A stretch of 64,000 nt of DNA from Acrocarpospora catenulata (lineage in GTDB: Bacteria > Actinomycetota > Actinomycetes > Streptosporangiales > Streptosporangiaceae), in the NCBI RefSeq assembly GCF_018476525.1, contig NZ_JAHCST010000010.1, forward strand, positions 1-64,000. Reading direction: 5' to 3'. Below are positions 32,788 to 40,976 of this stretch, piece after piece. Position numbers and translations under genes: made by a program. Positions within the stretch are counted from its first letter, which is position 1; every line of letters begins with the position of its first letter. Below the pieces are notes generated by a model, which did no database searches, was not told where the DNA came from, and saw nothing but the letters and a program-made list of their open reading frames with translations.

Positions 32788-33273
32788 TTACTGCTCCTGC
32801 GGCCAGTCTTCAGGTGGGGAGACGAAGGTGCCCTCGTGGGCGACGGTGTAGACCCAGCCCTGTTCCCGTAGCAGTTCCATCGCCTCGCGTACCGTGCCTG
32901 TTGCGACTTCGAAACGCTGGACGAGGTGGATCTCGCTCGGCAGGGGATTCGCCGGGCGGAAGACGCCGTCCTTGATTTCTTTCGCCAGGTCGGCCGCGAT
33001 TTTGCGGAACTTGGAGTCGAGCTTGATGACCTGGCGTGGCGCGTCAGGTGGGCCGACGAATGTGCCTACGCCTCGAAGGGTGTAGATGAGCTCTTCTTCG
33101 AGCAGCAGGTTCAGTACGTTCCGAGCCGTATCCCGGGAGATGCTGAAATTGTCCGTGAGTGCATTCTCACTCGGCACCAAGGATCCGGGCGGCAGCTCTC
33201 CGGAGGCGATTTGCCCTCGGATGATCTCTGCTATCTGCTCATACAGATATGGATTTCCATGTCGGTCCGGCAC
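32788..33273 (-). CDS. GntR-type regulator with two winged helices, copy B
   Basis: The 161-aa protein is a paralogue of copy A: YLYEQIAEIIRGQIASGELPP, SENALTDNFSISRDTARNVL, RGVGTFVGPPDAPRQVIKLD and a second winged helix ending HEGTFVSPPEDWPQEQ. The GTG start is chosen by alignment with copy A (both begin at a GTG followed by PDR) and because the upstream ATG lies in the palindrome. It is divergent from lemA, so it may control that gene pair. Confidence 0.82.
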   Translation of the reverse strand: MPDRHGNPYLYEQIAEIIRGQIASGELPPGSLVPSENALTDNFSISRDTARNVLNLLLEEELIYTLRGVGTFVGPPDAPRQVIKLDSKFRKIAADLAKEIKDGVFRPANPLPSEIHLVQRFEVATGTVREAMELLREQGWVYTVAHEGTFVSPPEDWPQEQ

Positions 33274-33317
33274 GTCGGCAAAATAGGAGAGGCCCTCCAC
33301 GCCCCTGTCATGCCATA

Positions 33318-33331
33318 CATCCATATGGATG
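33318..33331. promoter_or_regulatory. candidate GntR operator B
   Basis: CATCCATATGGATG is a perfect 14-bp palindrome 45 bp upstream of GntR copy B, within the divergent region to lemA. Confidence 0.5.
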
Positions 33332-33497
33332 AGGGTTCCCCCGCCGACGTGGTTAGCCGCTGCCGTGGCCAGTCATCGGGCGGGGGCGCGCGGCAGGTGC
33401 GGGTGAACCCGGCGGTGCAAGTGCCGTGCAAGTACATGCCGGTAAAGCTGGGATCGAACGCTCTACTGTCATATGTGACTTGAGCCGAGGAGCCCCC

Positions 33498-34055
33498 ATG
33501 ATCTCCGCCATCGTCCTCACCTTCATCGCTTTCGCAGTACTCGTCGCAGTCCTGTTCGTCGCGACGTACAACGGCCTGGTCCGCAAGCGCAACGGCGTCG
33601 ACAACGCCTGGGCGCAGGTGGACGTCCAGCTGAAACGGCGCCACGACCTCGTCCCCAACCTGGTGGAGACCGTCAAGGGATATGCCGCGCACGAGCGGGG
33701 AGCGCTGGAGGCCGTGGTCGCGGCCCGAGCCCGTGCCGTCGGCGCGAGCACCCCGCAGGAGCACGCGGCGGCGGAGAACCTGCTGACCGGCGCCCTCAAG
33801 AACCTGTTCGCGCTGGCCGAGGCGTACCCGGATCTGAAGGCCAGCCGGAACTTCAGTGAACTCGCCGAGGAACTGGCGGTGACCGAGAACCGGATCGCCT
33901 ATGCCCGGCAGTACTACAACGACGCCGTCCTGACGTACAACAACGCGGTCGAGACCATTCCGGCCAACCTCGTCGCGGGGATCGCCGGGTTCAGCCGGCG
34001 CGAGTACTTCCAGGCTCCGGACGAGGAGCGCGGACCGGTACAGGTCCGGTTCTGA
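33498..34055 (+). CDS. lemA: LemA-family protein
   Basis: The 185-aa product starts MISAIVLTFIAFAVLVAVLF, one N-terminal membrane helix. It continues with NGLVRKRNGVDNAWAQVDVQ, LKRRHDLVPNLVETVKGYAAHE, ENRIAYARQYYNDAVLTYNN and FSRREYFQAPDEER, the LemA signature with its long antiparallel helices. GAGGAG upstream fixes the start. The following gene begins 2 nt later and encodes the usual DUF2207-type partner. Function of LemA is still not established. Confidence 0.92.
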   Translation: MISAIVLTFIAFAVLVAVLFVATYNGLVRKRNGVDNAWAQVDVQLKRRHDLVPNLVETVKGYAAHERGALEAVVAARARAVGASTPQEHAAAENLLTGALKNLFALAEAYPDLKASRNFSELAEELAVTENRIAYARQYYNDAVLTYNNAVETIPANLVAGIAGFSRREYFQAPDEERGPVQVRF

Positions 34056-34056
34056 C

Positions 34057-35529
34057 ATGGTTCCGTGGCTTGCCACGGCCGTCGCCATCGGCCTGTGGCT
34101 CCTGCTTCTGCTCGCGCTGGCCCACGCCACCCGCAACCCGGACGTCGCCCCCGGACCGGCCACCGCCGAACTGGCCGATGAGCCTCCCGCGGTCGTCGAC
34201 CTCATCACCGGAGGATGGCGGCTGTGTGACGAGGCGTCCTCCGCCACCCTGCTCGATCTCGCCGCCAGAGGTGTGGTCGGAATCGAGGAGGTCGGCCCCG
34301 AACTGTCCCTGGTACGGCTCCGCCGGGATCCCGGCAACCTGCGGCCGTACGAGAAACTCGTCTACGACCACGTACGTGCCCTGGCGGTCGACGGCGTGGT
34401 GGCGACCGGGGCCCTCGCCGAGGGAACCCGCGACCTCCGCCGCTGGTGGCGGAGCTTCCGGCGGAAGGTGATCGCCGATGCGCGGTCGCGGGGCCTGTCA
34501 CAGGCCCGCTGGAGCCGGGCGCAGGCCATGCTGCTCACCGCGGCGGCCGTGGTGCCCGCGGCGGCGGCCGGTATCGCTACCGCGGTCTCCGACCCTGAAT
34601 CAGACGCGGGGATGGGCGCGGCCATCGTGGTGTTCTTCCTGCTCGTCGCCCTGATGGGCCGCTTGAACGGCGAGCGCGGCACCGCGCTGGGCGCCCAACG
34701 CGCCGGGCACTGGCTGGGGGTCCGCGAACACTTCTCCGGTGGCCGCTTCGCCGAGCAGTCGGCCGCCTCGGTGACAATCTGGGGCCGCCATCTGGCGTAC
34801 GCGGCCGTGCTGGGCCTGGCGCCACGCGCGGTGGCCGGACTGCCCGTCAGCACCCCGGCCGACGATCGCCGCGCCTGGTCCGACTACGGCGGCATGTGGC
34901 ACGTCGTGAACGTCCGCTACCCGTCGCGACTCCTGTGGGGCCGTCCGGTAGGGGCCACAATCCTGCGCGGACTGGCCGCAGGCGCGTTCACCGGGTTCTG
35001 GACATGGATAGCGCTCCTTGTCGCCTCGGCCTTCGACGTCTGGCCCTCGGGGCTGGTATCGCCCGGTGCATGGACCGTCGGCCTCGCGGTGGCCGCGCTT
35101 CCCGTGACCTACGCCCTCATCGACCTTGCCACCGGGGAACGAACCGAGGGCCAGGTGGTACGGCTCCGTCAAGTCCAGACCGGTTCAGCGGGCGAAGGCA
35201 ACGCCAAGTACATCCACTGGTGCGCGATCGACGAGGGCCGCGACCGGAACATCAAAGCCTTCGGAATCCGCGAACAGGACTGGCAACAACTCACCGAAGG
35301 CGACCAAATCCGCGTCCGCCTCGGCCGCAGACTCGGCTGGATTCACGAGATCGTGAACCGCATCCCGTCCCGTCCCCGTAACACCGGTTACGACGACACC
35401 GGCGAGTACAGGGCACAGGCCCCGATGAACCTGGGAGAAGTACCCCTCTTCGACCAGCCGAACAGGCACGATCGGTGGCCCGGGAACAGCTGGGACAACC
35501 CTGGGCGCGGTCCGGCTCACCCAGCTTGA
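34057..35529 (+). CDS. DUF2207-like membrane protein
   Basis: The 490-aa protein has an N-terminal helix (residues 3-24), a cytoplasmic domain with LITGGWRLCDEASSATLLDL and LAARGVVGIEEVG as in DUF2207 proteins paired with LemA, two middle helices near 155-185, two further helices near 310-350, and a C-terminal soluble region with a beta-rich segment EGQVVRLRQVQTG. It is longer than many members because of the C-terminal extension. It sits directly after lemA, supporting a shared envelope function. Confidence 0.75.
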   Translation: MVPWLATAVAIGLWLLLLLALAHATRNPDVAPGPATAELADEPPAVVDLITGGWRLCDEASSATLLDLAARGVVGIEEVGPELSLVRLRRDPGNLRPYEKLVYDHVRALAVDGVVATGALAEGTRDLRRWWRSFRRKVIADARSRGLSQARWSRAQAMLLTAAAVVPAAAAGIATAVSDPESDAGMGAAIVVFFLLVALMGRLNGERGTALGAQRAGHWLGVREHFSGGRFAEQSAASVTIWGRHLAYAAVLGLAPRAVAGLPVSTPADDRRAWSDYGGMWHVVNVRYPSRLLWGRPVGATILRGLAAGAFTGFWTWIALLVASAFDVWPSGLVSPGAWTVGLAVAALPVTYALIDLATGERTEGQVVRLRQVQTGSAGEGNAKYIHWCAIDEGRDRNIKAFGIREQDWQQLTEGDQIRVRLGRRLGWIHEIVNRIPSRPRNTGYDDTGEYRAQAPMNLGEVPLFDQPNRHDRWPGNSWDNPGRGPAHPA

Positions 35530-35627
35530 ACCAACCAGACGATGCAGACCACCCGAACTACCCGGCAAGGAGATCCCGTCGTCCTAGTGAGCAGCAGCCA
35601 TCATGACGATTCCCACCGTGCAGGCAC

Positions 35628-36517
35628 GTTGCGACCCCTCGTAGGGGCGATGAGGACCGCGGCCTCCACCGCGCACGCCGGACACCCCGGAGGTTGCGAC
35701 CCCTCGTAGGGGCGATGAGGACTGTGGAAGCAGAAGCAGCCCGGGATGATGTACCTGTTGCGACCCCTCGTAGGGGCGATGAGGACCTGTGCGCACCGAG
35801 GCGACCCGGCCCCGGACCGTGGCGTTGCGACCCCTCGTAGGGGCGATGAGGACCGGAGGGCACGCCGGAGTACGCGCACATTGCCGCGTTGCGACCCCTC
35901 GTAGGGGCGATGAGGACGAGCACCCGGGGCTGCTGCGCCCGGGTCAACATCTGGTAGTTGCGACCCCTCGTAGGGGCGATGAGGACGCGGCACCTCACCG
36001 AGTGCCCCGTCTACGGCAGCCGGTTGCGACCCCTCGTAGGGGCGATGAGGACTGCAAGAGCAGGCGGCCGTCTGGACTCGACCGCCAACGTTGCGACCCC
36101 TCGTAGGGGCGATGAGGACAGGGCACCGGCGTCCTGCTCGGCGCCTCCGACTGCGAGGCGTTGCGACCCCTCGTAGGGGCGATGAGGACCCCCGCCACCC
36201 CGGGCAGCAGCGAGGAAGCCGTGTTGCGACCCCTCGTAGGGGCGATGAGGACCCCCACCATCCCGAGGAACTCCCCGACATGCGCAAGGTTGCGACCCCT
36301 CGTAGGGGCGATGAGGACCCGGGATCGACGACTGGATGGTGCTGTTAGCCAGGTTGCGACCCCTCGTAGGGGCGATGAGGACAGGGGCTGCGCGACCGGA
36401 TCAACGCGGTGCTCACGTACGTGTTGCGACCCCTCGTAGGGGCGATGAGGACCTGAAGGAGCAGGAGCGGGAGGCGAAGAAGCACGCGTTGCGACCCCTC
36501 GTAGGGGCGATGAGGAC
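35628..36517 (-). CRISPR. CRISPR array 1: 14 repeats, 13 spacers
   Basis: A 30-nt repeat (plus strand begins GTTGCGACCCCTCGTAGGGG and ends CGATGAGGAC) occurs 14 times without visible variation, separated by 34-40 nt spacers. In crRNA sense the repeat ends GGGGTCGCAAC, giving the 8-nt handle GTCGCAAC, and CCCCT-ACG-AGGGG forms the hairpin. The array is transcribed leftward from the leader on its right side. Uniform repeats suggest an active or recent array. Confidence 0.97.
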
Positions 36518-36664
36518 CCCAATGTAAAGACACAGGTCAGAGCAGGTCTTGTCGGCGGTTTGGGGCCAGGTTTTGCAGTGAACCTCCGGTTGTGCAGAAG
36601 ACCCGGGAGGTTTGCTGCAAAATCATGATCAAAACGGGATGGGCTGGGTCACAGGATATCGGTG
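36518..36664 (-). promoter_or_regulatory. leader of CRISPR array 1 with long inverted repeat
   Basis: About 147 nt here match, with about a dozen differences, the reverse complement of the cas2-array 3 leader. The core is an inverted repeat, arms at 36571-36587 (TTTTGCAGTGAACCTCC) and 36606-36622 (GGAGGTTTGCTGCAAAA). The far end retains the last cas2 codons (Thr-Asp-Ile-Leu), showing that the leader was copied from the cas2 junction. Confidence 0.85.
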
Positions 36665-36675
36665 AGGCTGACACG

Positions 36676-36730
36676 TCGGCATCGGAAGAGAGGTACTCCG
36701 TCGCCCACGCCGTACATCCATATAGACGAT
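36676..36730 (-). pseudogene. remnant of a third GntR-copy upstream region
   Basis: CACGTCGGCATCGGAAGAGA and CCGTACATCCATATAGACGA match the regions upstream of the two GntR copies (CACGTCGGCA...GGAGAGG, CCATACATCCATATGGATGA). The coding part is absent: the next gene is unrelated. This looks like a rearrangement scar beside the array leader. Confidence 0.55.
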
Positions 36731-36749
36731 CCATGACTAGGTGGCGTTC

Positions 36750-38000
36750 TCACCGCTGTGGCCGCTCGGGGTCTCGCAGGAACTGGTCAACCTCGGTGAG
36801 GAAGCGCGGCCAGGCCGGGTCCTGGGCGGGTAGAAGGTGATTGGCGGTGTCCAGGGGGACCAGGCGGCTGCCGGGGATCAAGGTCGCGAGCAGCCGGGAC
36901 TGGTCGAAGAGGTTGTCGGGTTCGCGGCGGCCGCAGAGGATCAAGGTTGGGCAGGTGACCTTCGGGGCCAGGGCGGTGACGTCGATGTCGGCGAACTCGT
37001 TGACGAAGCGCCAGGCGTTCTGGGGGGATGTGGAACGTTGTTGTAGTTCGTCGAAGTCGCGCCACTGTTCCTGGGTGCCCTCGGGGAGGAAGCGGGACAC
37101 GAACACCTGGCGGTAGGCGGGGTCGAGACGGCCCCAGCCGAGGCGGACCAGGTCGATGCGGGCTTCGGTGAGTTCCTGGTCCTCGGGTGTGGCGGCGCGT
37201 TTGCGGCGGCCCTGGGCGTACGTGCCGAGCAGGATCAGGTGGCTGACCCTTTCCGGATGCCGTACGGCGTAGGCGATGGCCACCGGGCCGCCCTGGGAGA
37301 TGCCGAGTAGGGGGAAACGGTCGAGCCCAGCCGCGTCAACCACCGTCGACAGGTCTTCGACCCAGTCCTGGAAGGCGAACCTGTCGATGTTCCAGTCGGA
37401 CAGGCCGCAGCCGCGCTCGTCGTAGCGGAGGAGGCGGAAGCGCTGTGACAGCTCGACCAGCCAGTGCCGCCAGACCGGGCTTTCCCAGTCGTAGTCGAGG
37501 TGGCTGAGCCAGTTGGCGGCTTTGACCAGGGGCGGGCCGGAGCCGATTGTGGCGTAGGCGAGGCGGGTGCCGTCGGTGGCGGCGCAGAACCTGATCTGCT
37601 GAGCAGGGGGCCTGGCGGATTCGGCCGAAACCACCGAATCTCCCGAAACGACCGAGCGTGCCTGGACTGCTGGATCGGCCGGGACCTTCGGTAGTTCAGT
37701 GACGTCGCCGACGAACTGGTAGCCGCGGCCGTGCACCGTACGGATGAGCCGCTGGTCGCGGCCGTTGTCGCCGATCGCCTGCCGGGCGGTCTTGACCCGG
37801 CTGGTCAGCGCCGACTCGGAGACGAAACGGCTGCCCCAGACCGTGTCCAGGAGCTCATCCTTGAGCACCACCCGGTCACGATGCCTGATGAGGGTGACGA
37901 GCAGGTCGAACACCTGCCGTTCCACCGGCTGGGCCACCCCGGCCACGCGGAGCTCGTACCTGTCGAGATCCAGCTCCCGGTCGCCGAAGCTGAAGATCAA
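36750..38000 (-). CDS. winged-helix (OmpR-type) / alpha-beta hydrolase fusion
   Basis: The 416-aa protein begins with an OmpR/PhoB-type winged helix (FGDRELDLDRYELRVAGVAQ, KDELLDTVWGSRFVSESALT, IRTVHGRGYQFVGDV). A linker follows, then an alpha/beta hydrolase (LLRYDERGCGLSDW, nucleophile elbow LLGISQGGPVAIAYA, LILCGRREPDNLFDQS, catalytic His in ANHLLPAQDP). There is no receiver domain. Such fusions in actinobacteria are presumed ligand-responsive regulators; whether the hydrolase is active or sensory is unknown. Confidence 0.85.
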   Translation of the reverse strand: MIFSFGDRELDLDRYELRVAGVAQPVERQVFDLLVTLIRHRDRVVLKDELLDTVWGSRFVSESALTSRVKTARQAIGDNGRDQRLIRTVHGRGYQFVGDVTELPKVPADPAVQARSVVSGDSVVSAESARPPAQQIRFCAATDGTRLAYATIGSGPPLVKAANWLSHLDYDWESPVWRHWLVELSQRFRLLRYDERGCGLSDWNIDRFAFQDWVEDLSTVVDAAGLDRFPLLGISQGGPVAIAYAVRHPERVSHLILLGTYAQGRRKRAATPEDQELTEARIDLVRLGWGRLDPAYRQVFVSRFLPEGTQEQWRDFDELQQRSTSPQNAWRFVNEFADIDVTALAPKVTCPTLILCGRREPDNLFDQSRLLATLIPGSRLVPLDTANHLLPAQDPAWPRFLTEVDQFLRDPERPQR

Positions 38001-38137
38001 ACGTGCTCCTCTTCCGGGCCGCCGACCACCATCCAGGTGCTCCAGGTTTTCTCCATTGTTCCTCCAAGTCCGAACCGGCCGCCACCGGCACCGTGGTGAT
38101 CCGATGCAGACCCGACAGGAGCACGACGGAGGACACC

Positions 38138-38833
38138 ATGATCAGCCTGACCGCCCAGCGTCGCGACATCGTCGCCGGCGCCCGGGCCATGGGACCGTGG
38201 CTGTTCAGCATCGCGCCCTTCGGCTTCGCGATCGGCGTCGCCGGCGCGGGAGCCGACCTACCGGTTCCGGCGGCCCTCCTCGCCGGAGTGCTGATCTTCG
38301 CCGGCAGCGCCCAGCTGGCCACGATCGACCTGTTGAGCCAAGGCGCTGCCCCGCTTGTCGTCATCGGCACCGCGCTGTTCATCAACATCCGGCTGGTGTT
38401 CTACTCCGCCGCCGTGGCGCCGCACTGGCGAGGCACCCCTTGGTGGTGGCGGCTGATCGCCGCGTACGCGCTGGTCGACCCAACCTTCGCGGTGGGCGCC
38501 GACCGGTACGAGCACCCCGGCGACCGTCGCTCCGCACACGCCCACTACCTGGGCGGCGCGGCCCTGCTCTGGATCGCCTGGTGCGCCGCCATCGCCACCG
38601 GCGCGTTCGCCGCCGCCCGCCTGCCGGGCTGGCTGCACCTGGAGTTCATCGGCCCGCTCTACCTCATCGGCGCGGTAGTGCCGAGGCTGCGATCACGCCC
38701 GGCACGCGCCGCCGCGCTCTGCGCCGCGTCGGTGGCCGCGACCACCACGGGCCTTCCCCTCCACCTCGGGGTGTCCATGGCGATCGCCGCCGGGATCGCC
38801 ATGGCGTACGCAAATGACTCAAAGGAGAAATGA
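38138..38833 (+). CDS. azlC: AzlC-family branched-chain amino acid exporter, large subunit
   Basis: The 231-aa membrane protein has the AzlC pattern: ARAMGPWLFSIAPFGFAIGV, LIFAGSAQLATIDLL, FINIRLVFYSAAVAPHW and YALVDPTFAVG. With AzlD it forms a two-component exporter for branched-chain amino acids. ACGGAGGAC precedes the ATG. The azlD start follows by 1 nt. Confidence 0.9.
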   Translation: MISLTAQRRDIVAGARAMGPWLFSIAPFGFAIGVAGAGADLPVPAALLAGVLIFAGSAQLATIDLLSQGAAPLVVIGTALFINIRLVFYSAAVAPHWRGTPWWWRLIAAYALVDPTFAVGADRYEHPGDRRSAHAHYLGGAALLWIAWCAAIATGAFAAARLPGWLHLEFIGPLYLIGAVVPRLRSRPARAAALCAASVAATTTGLPLHLGVSMAIAAGIAMAYANDSKEK

Positions 38834-38834
38834 G

Positions 38835-39158
38835 ATGACCGCACCCTGGCTTGTCATACTCGCCGTGGGGCTGGGCAGCTACGCCTTCCGGATCAGCTTC
38901 GTCATGCTCGCCGACCAGGTCATCCTGCCCGACCGCCTGGAACGGGCGACCGGCTTCGTCGCCCCAGCGGCATTCACTGCACTGGCCACCACCAGCGTGA
39001 TCGCCACCTGCGCCCAGAGCCCCCTCACCTCGGCCATACCACCCCTACTCGCCGTGACGGCGGCCGTGGCCGCCGTCACCCGCACCGGATCGCCCCGCAC
39101 CGCCCTACTGGCCGGAATGCCCGTCCTCTGGCTGGCCTCCTACCTGCTCACTGTCTGA
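38835..39158 (+). CDS. azlD: AzlD-family transporter subunit
   Basis: The 107-aa hydrophobic protein WLVILAVGLGSYAFRISFVM with about four membrane helices matches AzlD. AAAGGAG inside the end of azlC is its ribosome binding site. Its stop lies 45 nt before CRISPR array 2. Confidence 0.88.
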   Translation: MTAPWLVILAVGLGSYAFRISFVMLADQVILPDRLERATGFVAPAAFTALATTSVIATCAQSPLTSAIPPLLAVTAAVAAVTRTGSPRTALLAGMPVLWLASYLLTV

Positions 39159-39202
39159 GCCTTCGAGGGGCGAGGCGCCGCCTACCCCGCCGCGAAGTGC
39201 GC

Positions 39203-39959
39203 GTTGCGGCCCCTCGCAGGGGCGATGAGGACCACGCCTGACGCCTTTCTCGCGGCACCGATGGCGTGCGGTTGCGACCCCTCGTAGGGGTGATGAGGAC
39301 AGGGTCACCGTGCCCTTGCCCCAAAAACCTCATCAGGTTGCGACCCCTCGTAGGGACGATGAGGACCGGCGTAGCCACCTGCAAAGACACCTGGTCGTCA
39401 CTGAGGTTGCGACCCCTCGTAGGGACGATGAGGACCCGTCCGTTCCGCGCGATCGGCCATCCGCCGTAGTTGCGACCCCTCGTAGGGGCGATGAGGACGG
39501 GCGTGAGCGCTCAGGGCATGTGGCAGTTCGCCGGGTTGCGACCCCTCTCAGGGGCGATGAGGACGGGCGTGAGCGCTCAGGGCATGTGGCAGTTCGCCGG
39601 GTTGCGACCCCTCTCAGGGGCGATGAGGACCACCCCAATGGCATTCGCCCGAGCGGCAGTCTCCGCAGTGTTGCGACCCCTCTCAGGGGCGATGAGGACC
39701 GCTGGACGCGTCGGATGACGCCATGCGTCACGGTTGCGACCCCTCTCAGGGGCGATGAGGACGCGGGGAGTCCGGCCCCGGCGCGCGGCCGATGCACCGT
39801 TGCGACCCCTCTCAGGGGCGATGAGGACCTCAGAACAGGACGTGGAAGGAGACCGTCCAACAGCGTTGCGACCCCTCTCAGGGGCGATGAGGACCTGCGC
39901 TCGCCGCGCTTCGGGTAGTCCTCGATGACGTTGCGACCCCTCTCAGGGGCGATGAGGAC
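39203..39959 (-). CRISPR. CRISPR array 2: 12 repeats, 11 spacers
   Basis: The same 30-nt repeat family as array 1, transcribed leftward. The five leader-distal repeats have loop CGT or CGC and some other changes (GGGAC in repeats 3-4, GGGGT in repeat 2). The seven leader-proximal repeats all have CCCCTCTCAGGGG, so only the hairpin loop changed. Two adjacent spacers, after repeats 5 and 6, are identical. Spacers are 34-40 nt. Confidence 0.96.
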
Positions 39960-40080
39960 CCAAAGGTAAAGCCGCAGGTGAACTCAAGCAAGGTTCACGC
40001 TTTGGGCTGCCTTTTTGCAGTGAACCTCCGGTTGTGCAGAAAACCCGGGAGGTCTGCTGCAAAAAGCATGATCATCAGCT
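39960..40080 (-). promoter_or_regulatory. leader of CRISPR array 2 with long inverted repeat
   Basis: The sequence next to the array is diverged from the other leaders except for the inverted repeat, with arms at 40012-40029 and 40048-40065 (TTTTTGCAGTGAACCTCC and GGAGGTCTGCTGCAAAAA) and the loop GGTTGTGCAGAAAACCC. This marks the inverted repeat as the functional part of the leader. The remaining 167 nt to cas6 carry only the cas promoter element. Confidence 0.8.
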
Positions 40081-40206
40081 ACTCCTTGCCTCCTTGGGAG
40101 GAGCGTAGCTCGATTGTCTGCGCATGATCTCCCTCATTGAGGATCTGTGGCTACTCACCAGCCCTGACCTGCGCGAGGAGCAATCCGTTCGGGTCGTGCT
40201 TGCCGT

Positions 40207-40226
40207 CGTCCATCTGTATTGGGTGA
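40207..40226 (+). promoter_or_regulatory. promoter element of the type I-B cas operon
   Basis: CGTCCATCTGTATTGGGTGA matches 18 of 20 bases of a sequence at the same distance (about 20-30 nt) upstream of the type III-D operon. CTGTAT could be a -10 element. Confidence 0.55.
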
Positions 40227-40247
40227 AGCACGAGCACGGGAGGAAGC

Positions 40248-40976
40248 GTGAGGTTACGGATAGAGGTCACCACGGGGGCCAGTGAGCTTGCATGGGCGAA
40301 GGTGTTGGCGCCCGGCCGTGCTCTGGCGTACGACCTGCTTGCGCGGGAGGCGCCGGAATTGGGGCAGCGGCTGCACGCCCAGGGGGCGGGGCCGTACGGC
40401 ATGGTTCCGCTGGGGTATGGGGCTCCGGTGTTTCCGCAGGCCGTGCGGCGGCGTGGCGCGTACGCGGTGGGTGGGAGGGGTTGGGTTGAGCTGGGGAGCC
40501 CTCTCTTCGAGGTGATGGCCGCTTTTACACAGGGGATCAAGCAGCGGGAACTGCTCGATTGGGGCGGCGCCGCGTTCCGCGTTCTGCAGGTCAGAGTCGT
40601 CGAACCCCCGGCGTACGCATCCGGGCGAGGGCGCTTCCGTACCAGCACTCCGGTGGTTATGAAGGGGGCCGGTCAGGACCAGTCGGGCCAGCGGACCACG
40701 CGGCAAGCGTGGCTGCTGCCGACTGACCGGGAGTTCCCCGTGTTCTTTCAGCGGAATCTTCGGCGTAAGGCGGAGAGTCTGGGGCTGGATCCGGATGTGT
40801 CGCTCACGGAGATCTCCTGGGTGGGGGCCAAGCGTTCCTTCGCTGTAGCGCAGGGGGCGAAGCCGGGAGCGCCCATCGAGGTCGAGTTGGCGGGTCCTCC
40901 GGAGACCCTTCAGGCCATCTGGAGCTGGGGGCTCGGGCAGGCCAACGCCGCCGGCTTCGGCTGGGTCACGGCGTGA
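40248..40976 (+). CDS. cas6: Cas6 CRISPR RNA endoribonuclease
   Basis: The 242-aa protein begins MRLRIEVTTGASELAWAKVL and ends with the glycine-rich LGQANAAGFGWV, the RAMP G-rich loop of Cas6. The length and lead position in a type I-B operon agree. It would cut the array transcripts within the repeat to leave the GTCGCAAC handle. GGGAGGA precedes the GTG. As the only Cas6 in the window it probably serves the type III-D complex as well. The next gene overlaps by 4 nt. Confidence 0.82.
   Translation: MRLRIEVTTGASELAWAKVLAPGRALAYDLLAREAPELGQRLHAQGAGPYGMVPLGYGAPVFPQAVRRRGAYAVGGRGWVELGSPLFEVMAAFTQGIKQRELLDWGGAAFRVLQVRVVEPPAYASGRGRFRTSTPVVMKGAGQDQSGQRTTRQAWLLPTDREFPVFFQRNLRRKAESLGLDPDVSLTEISWVGAKRSFAVAQGAKPGAPIEVELAGPPETLQAIWSWGLGQANAAGFGWVTA

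Noticed and set aside
35558-36533. Long repetitive open frames across arrays 1-4 (protein repeats such as HRPYEGSQ, RPLVGAMRT)
   Set aside because: They are translations of CRISPR repeats and spacers, not genes.
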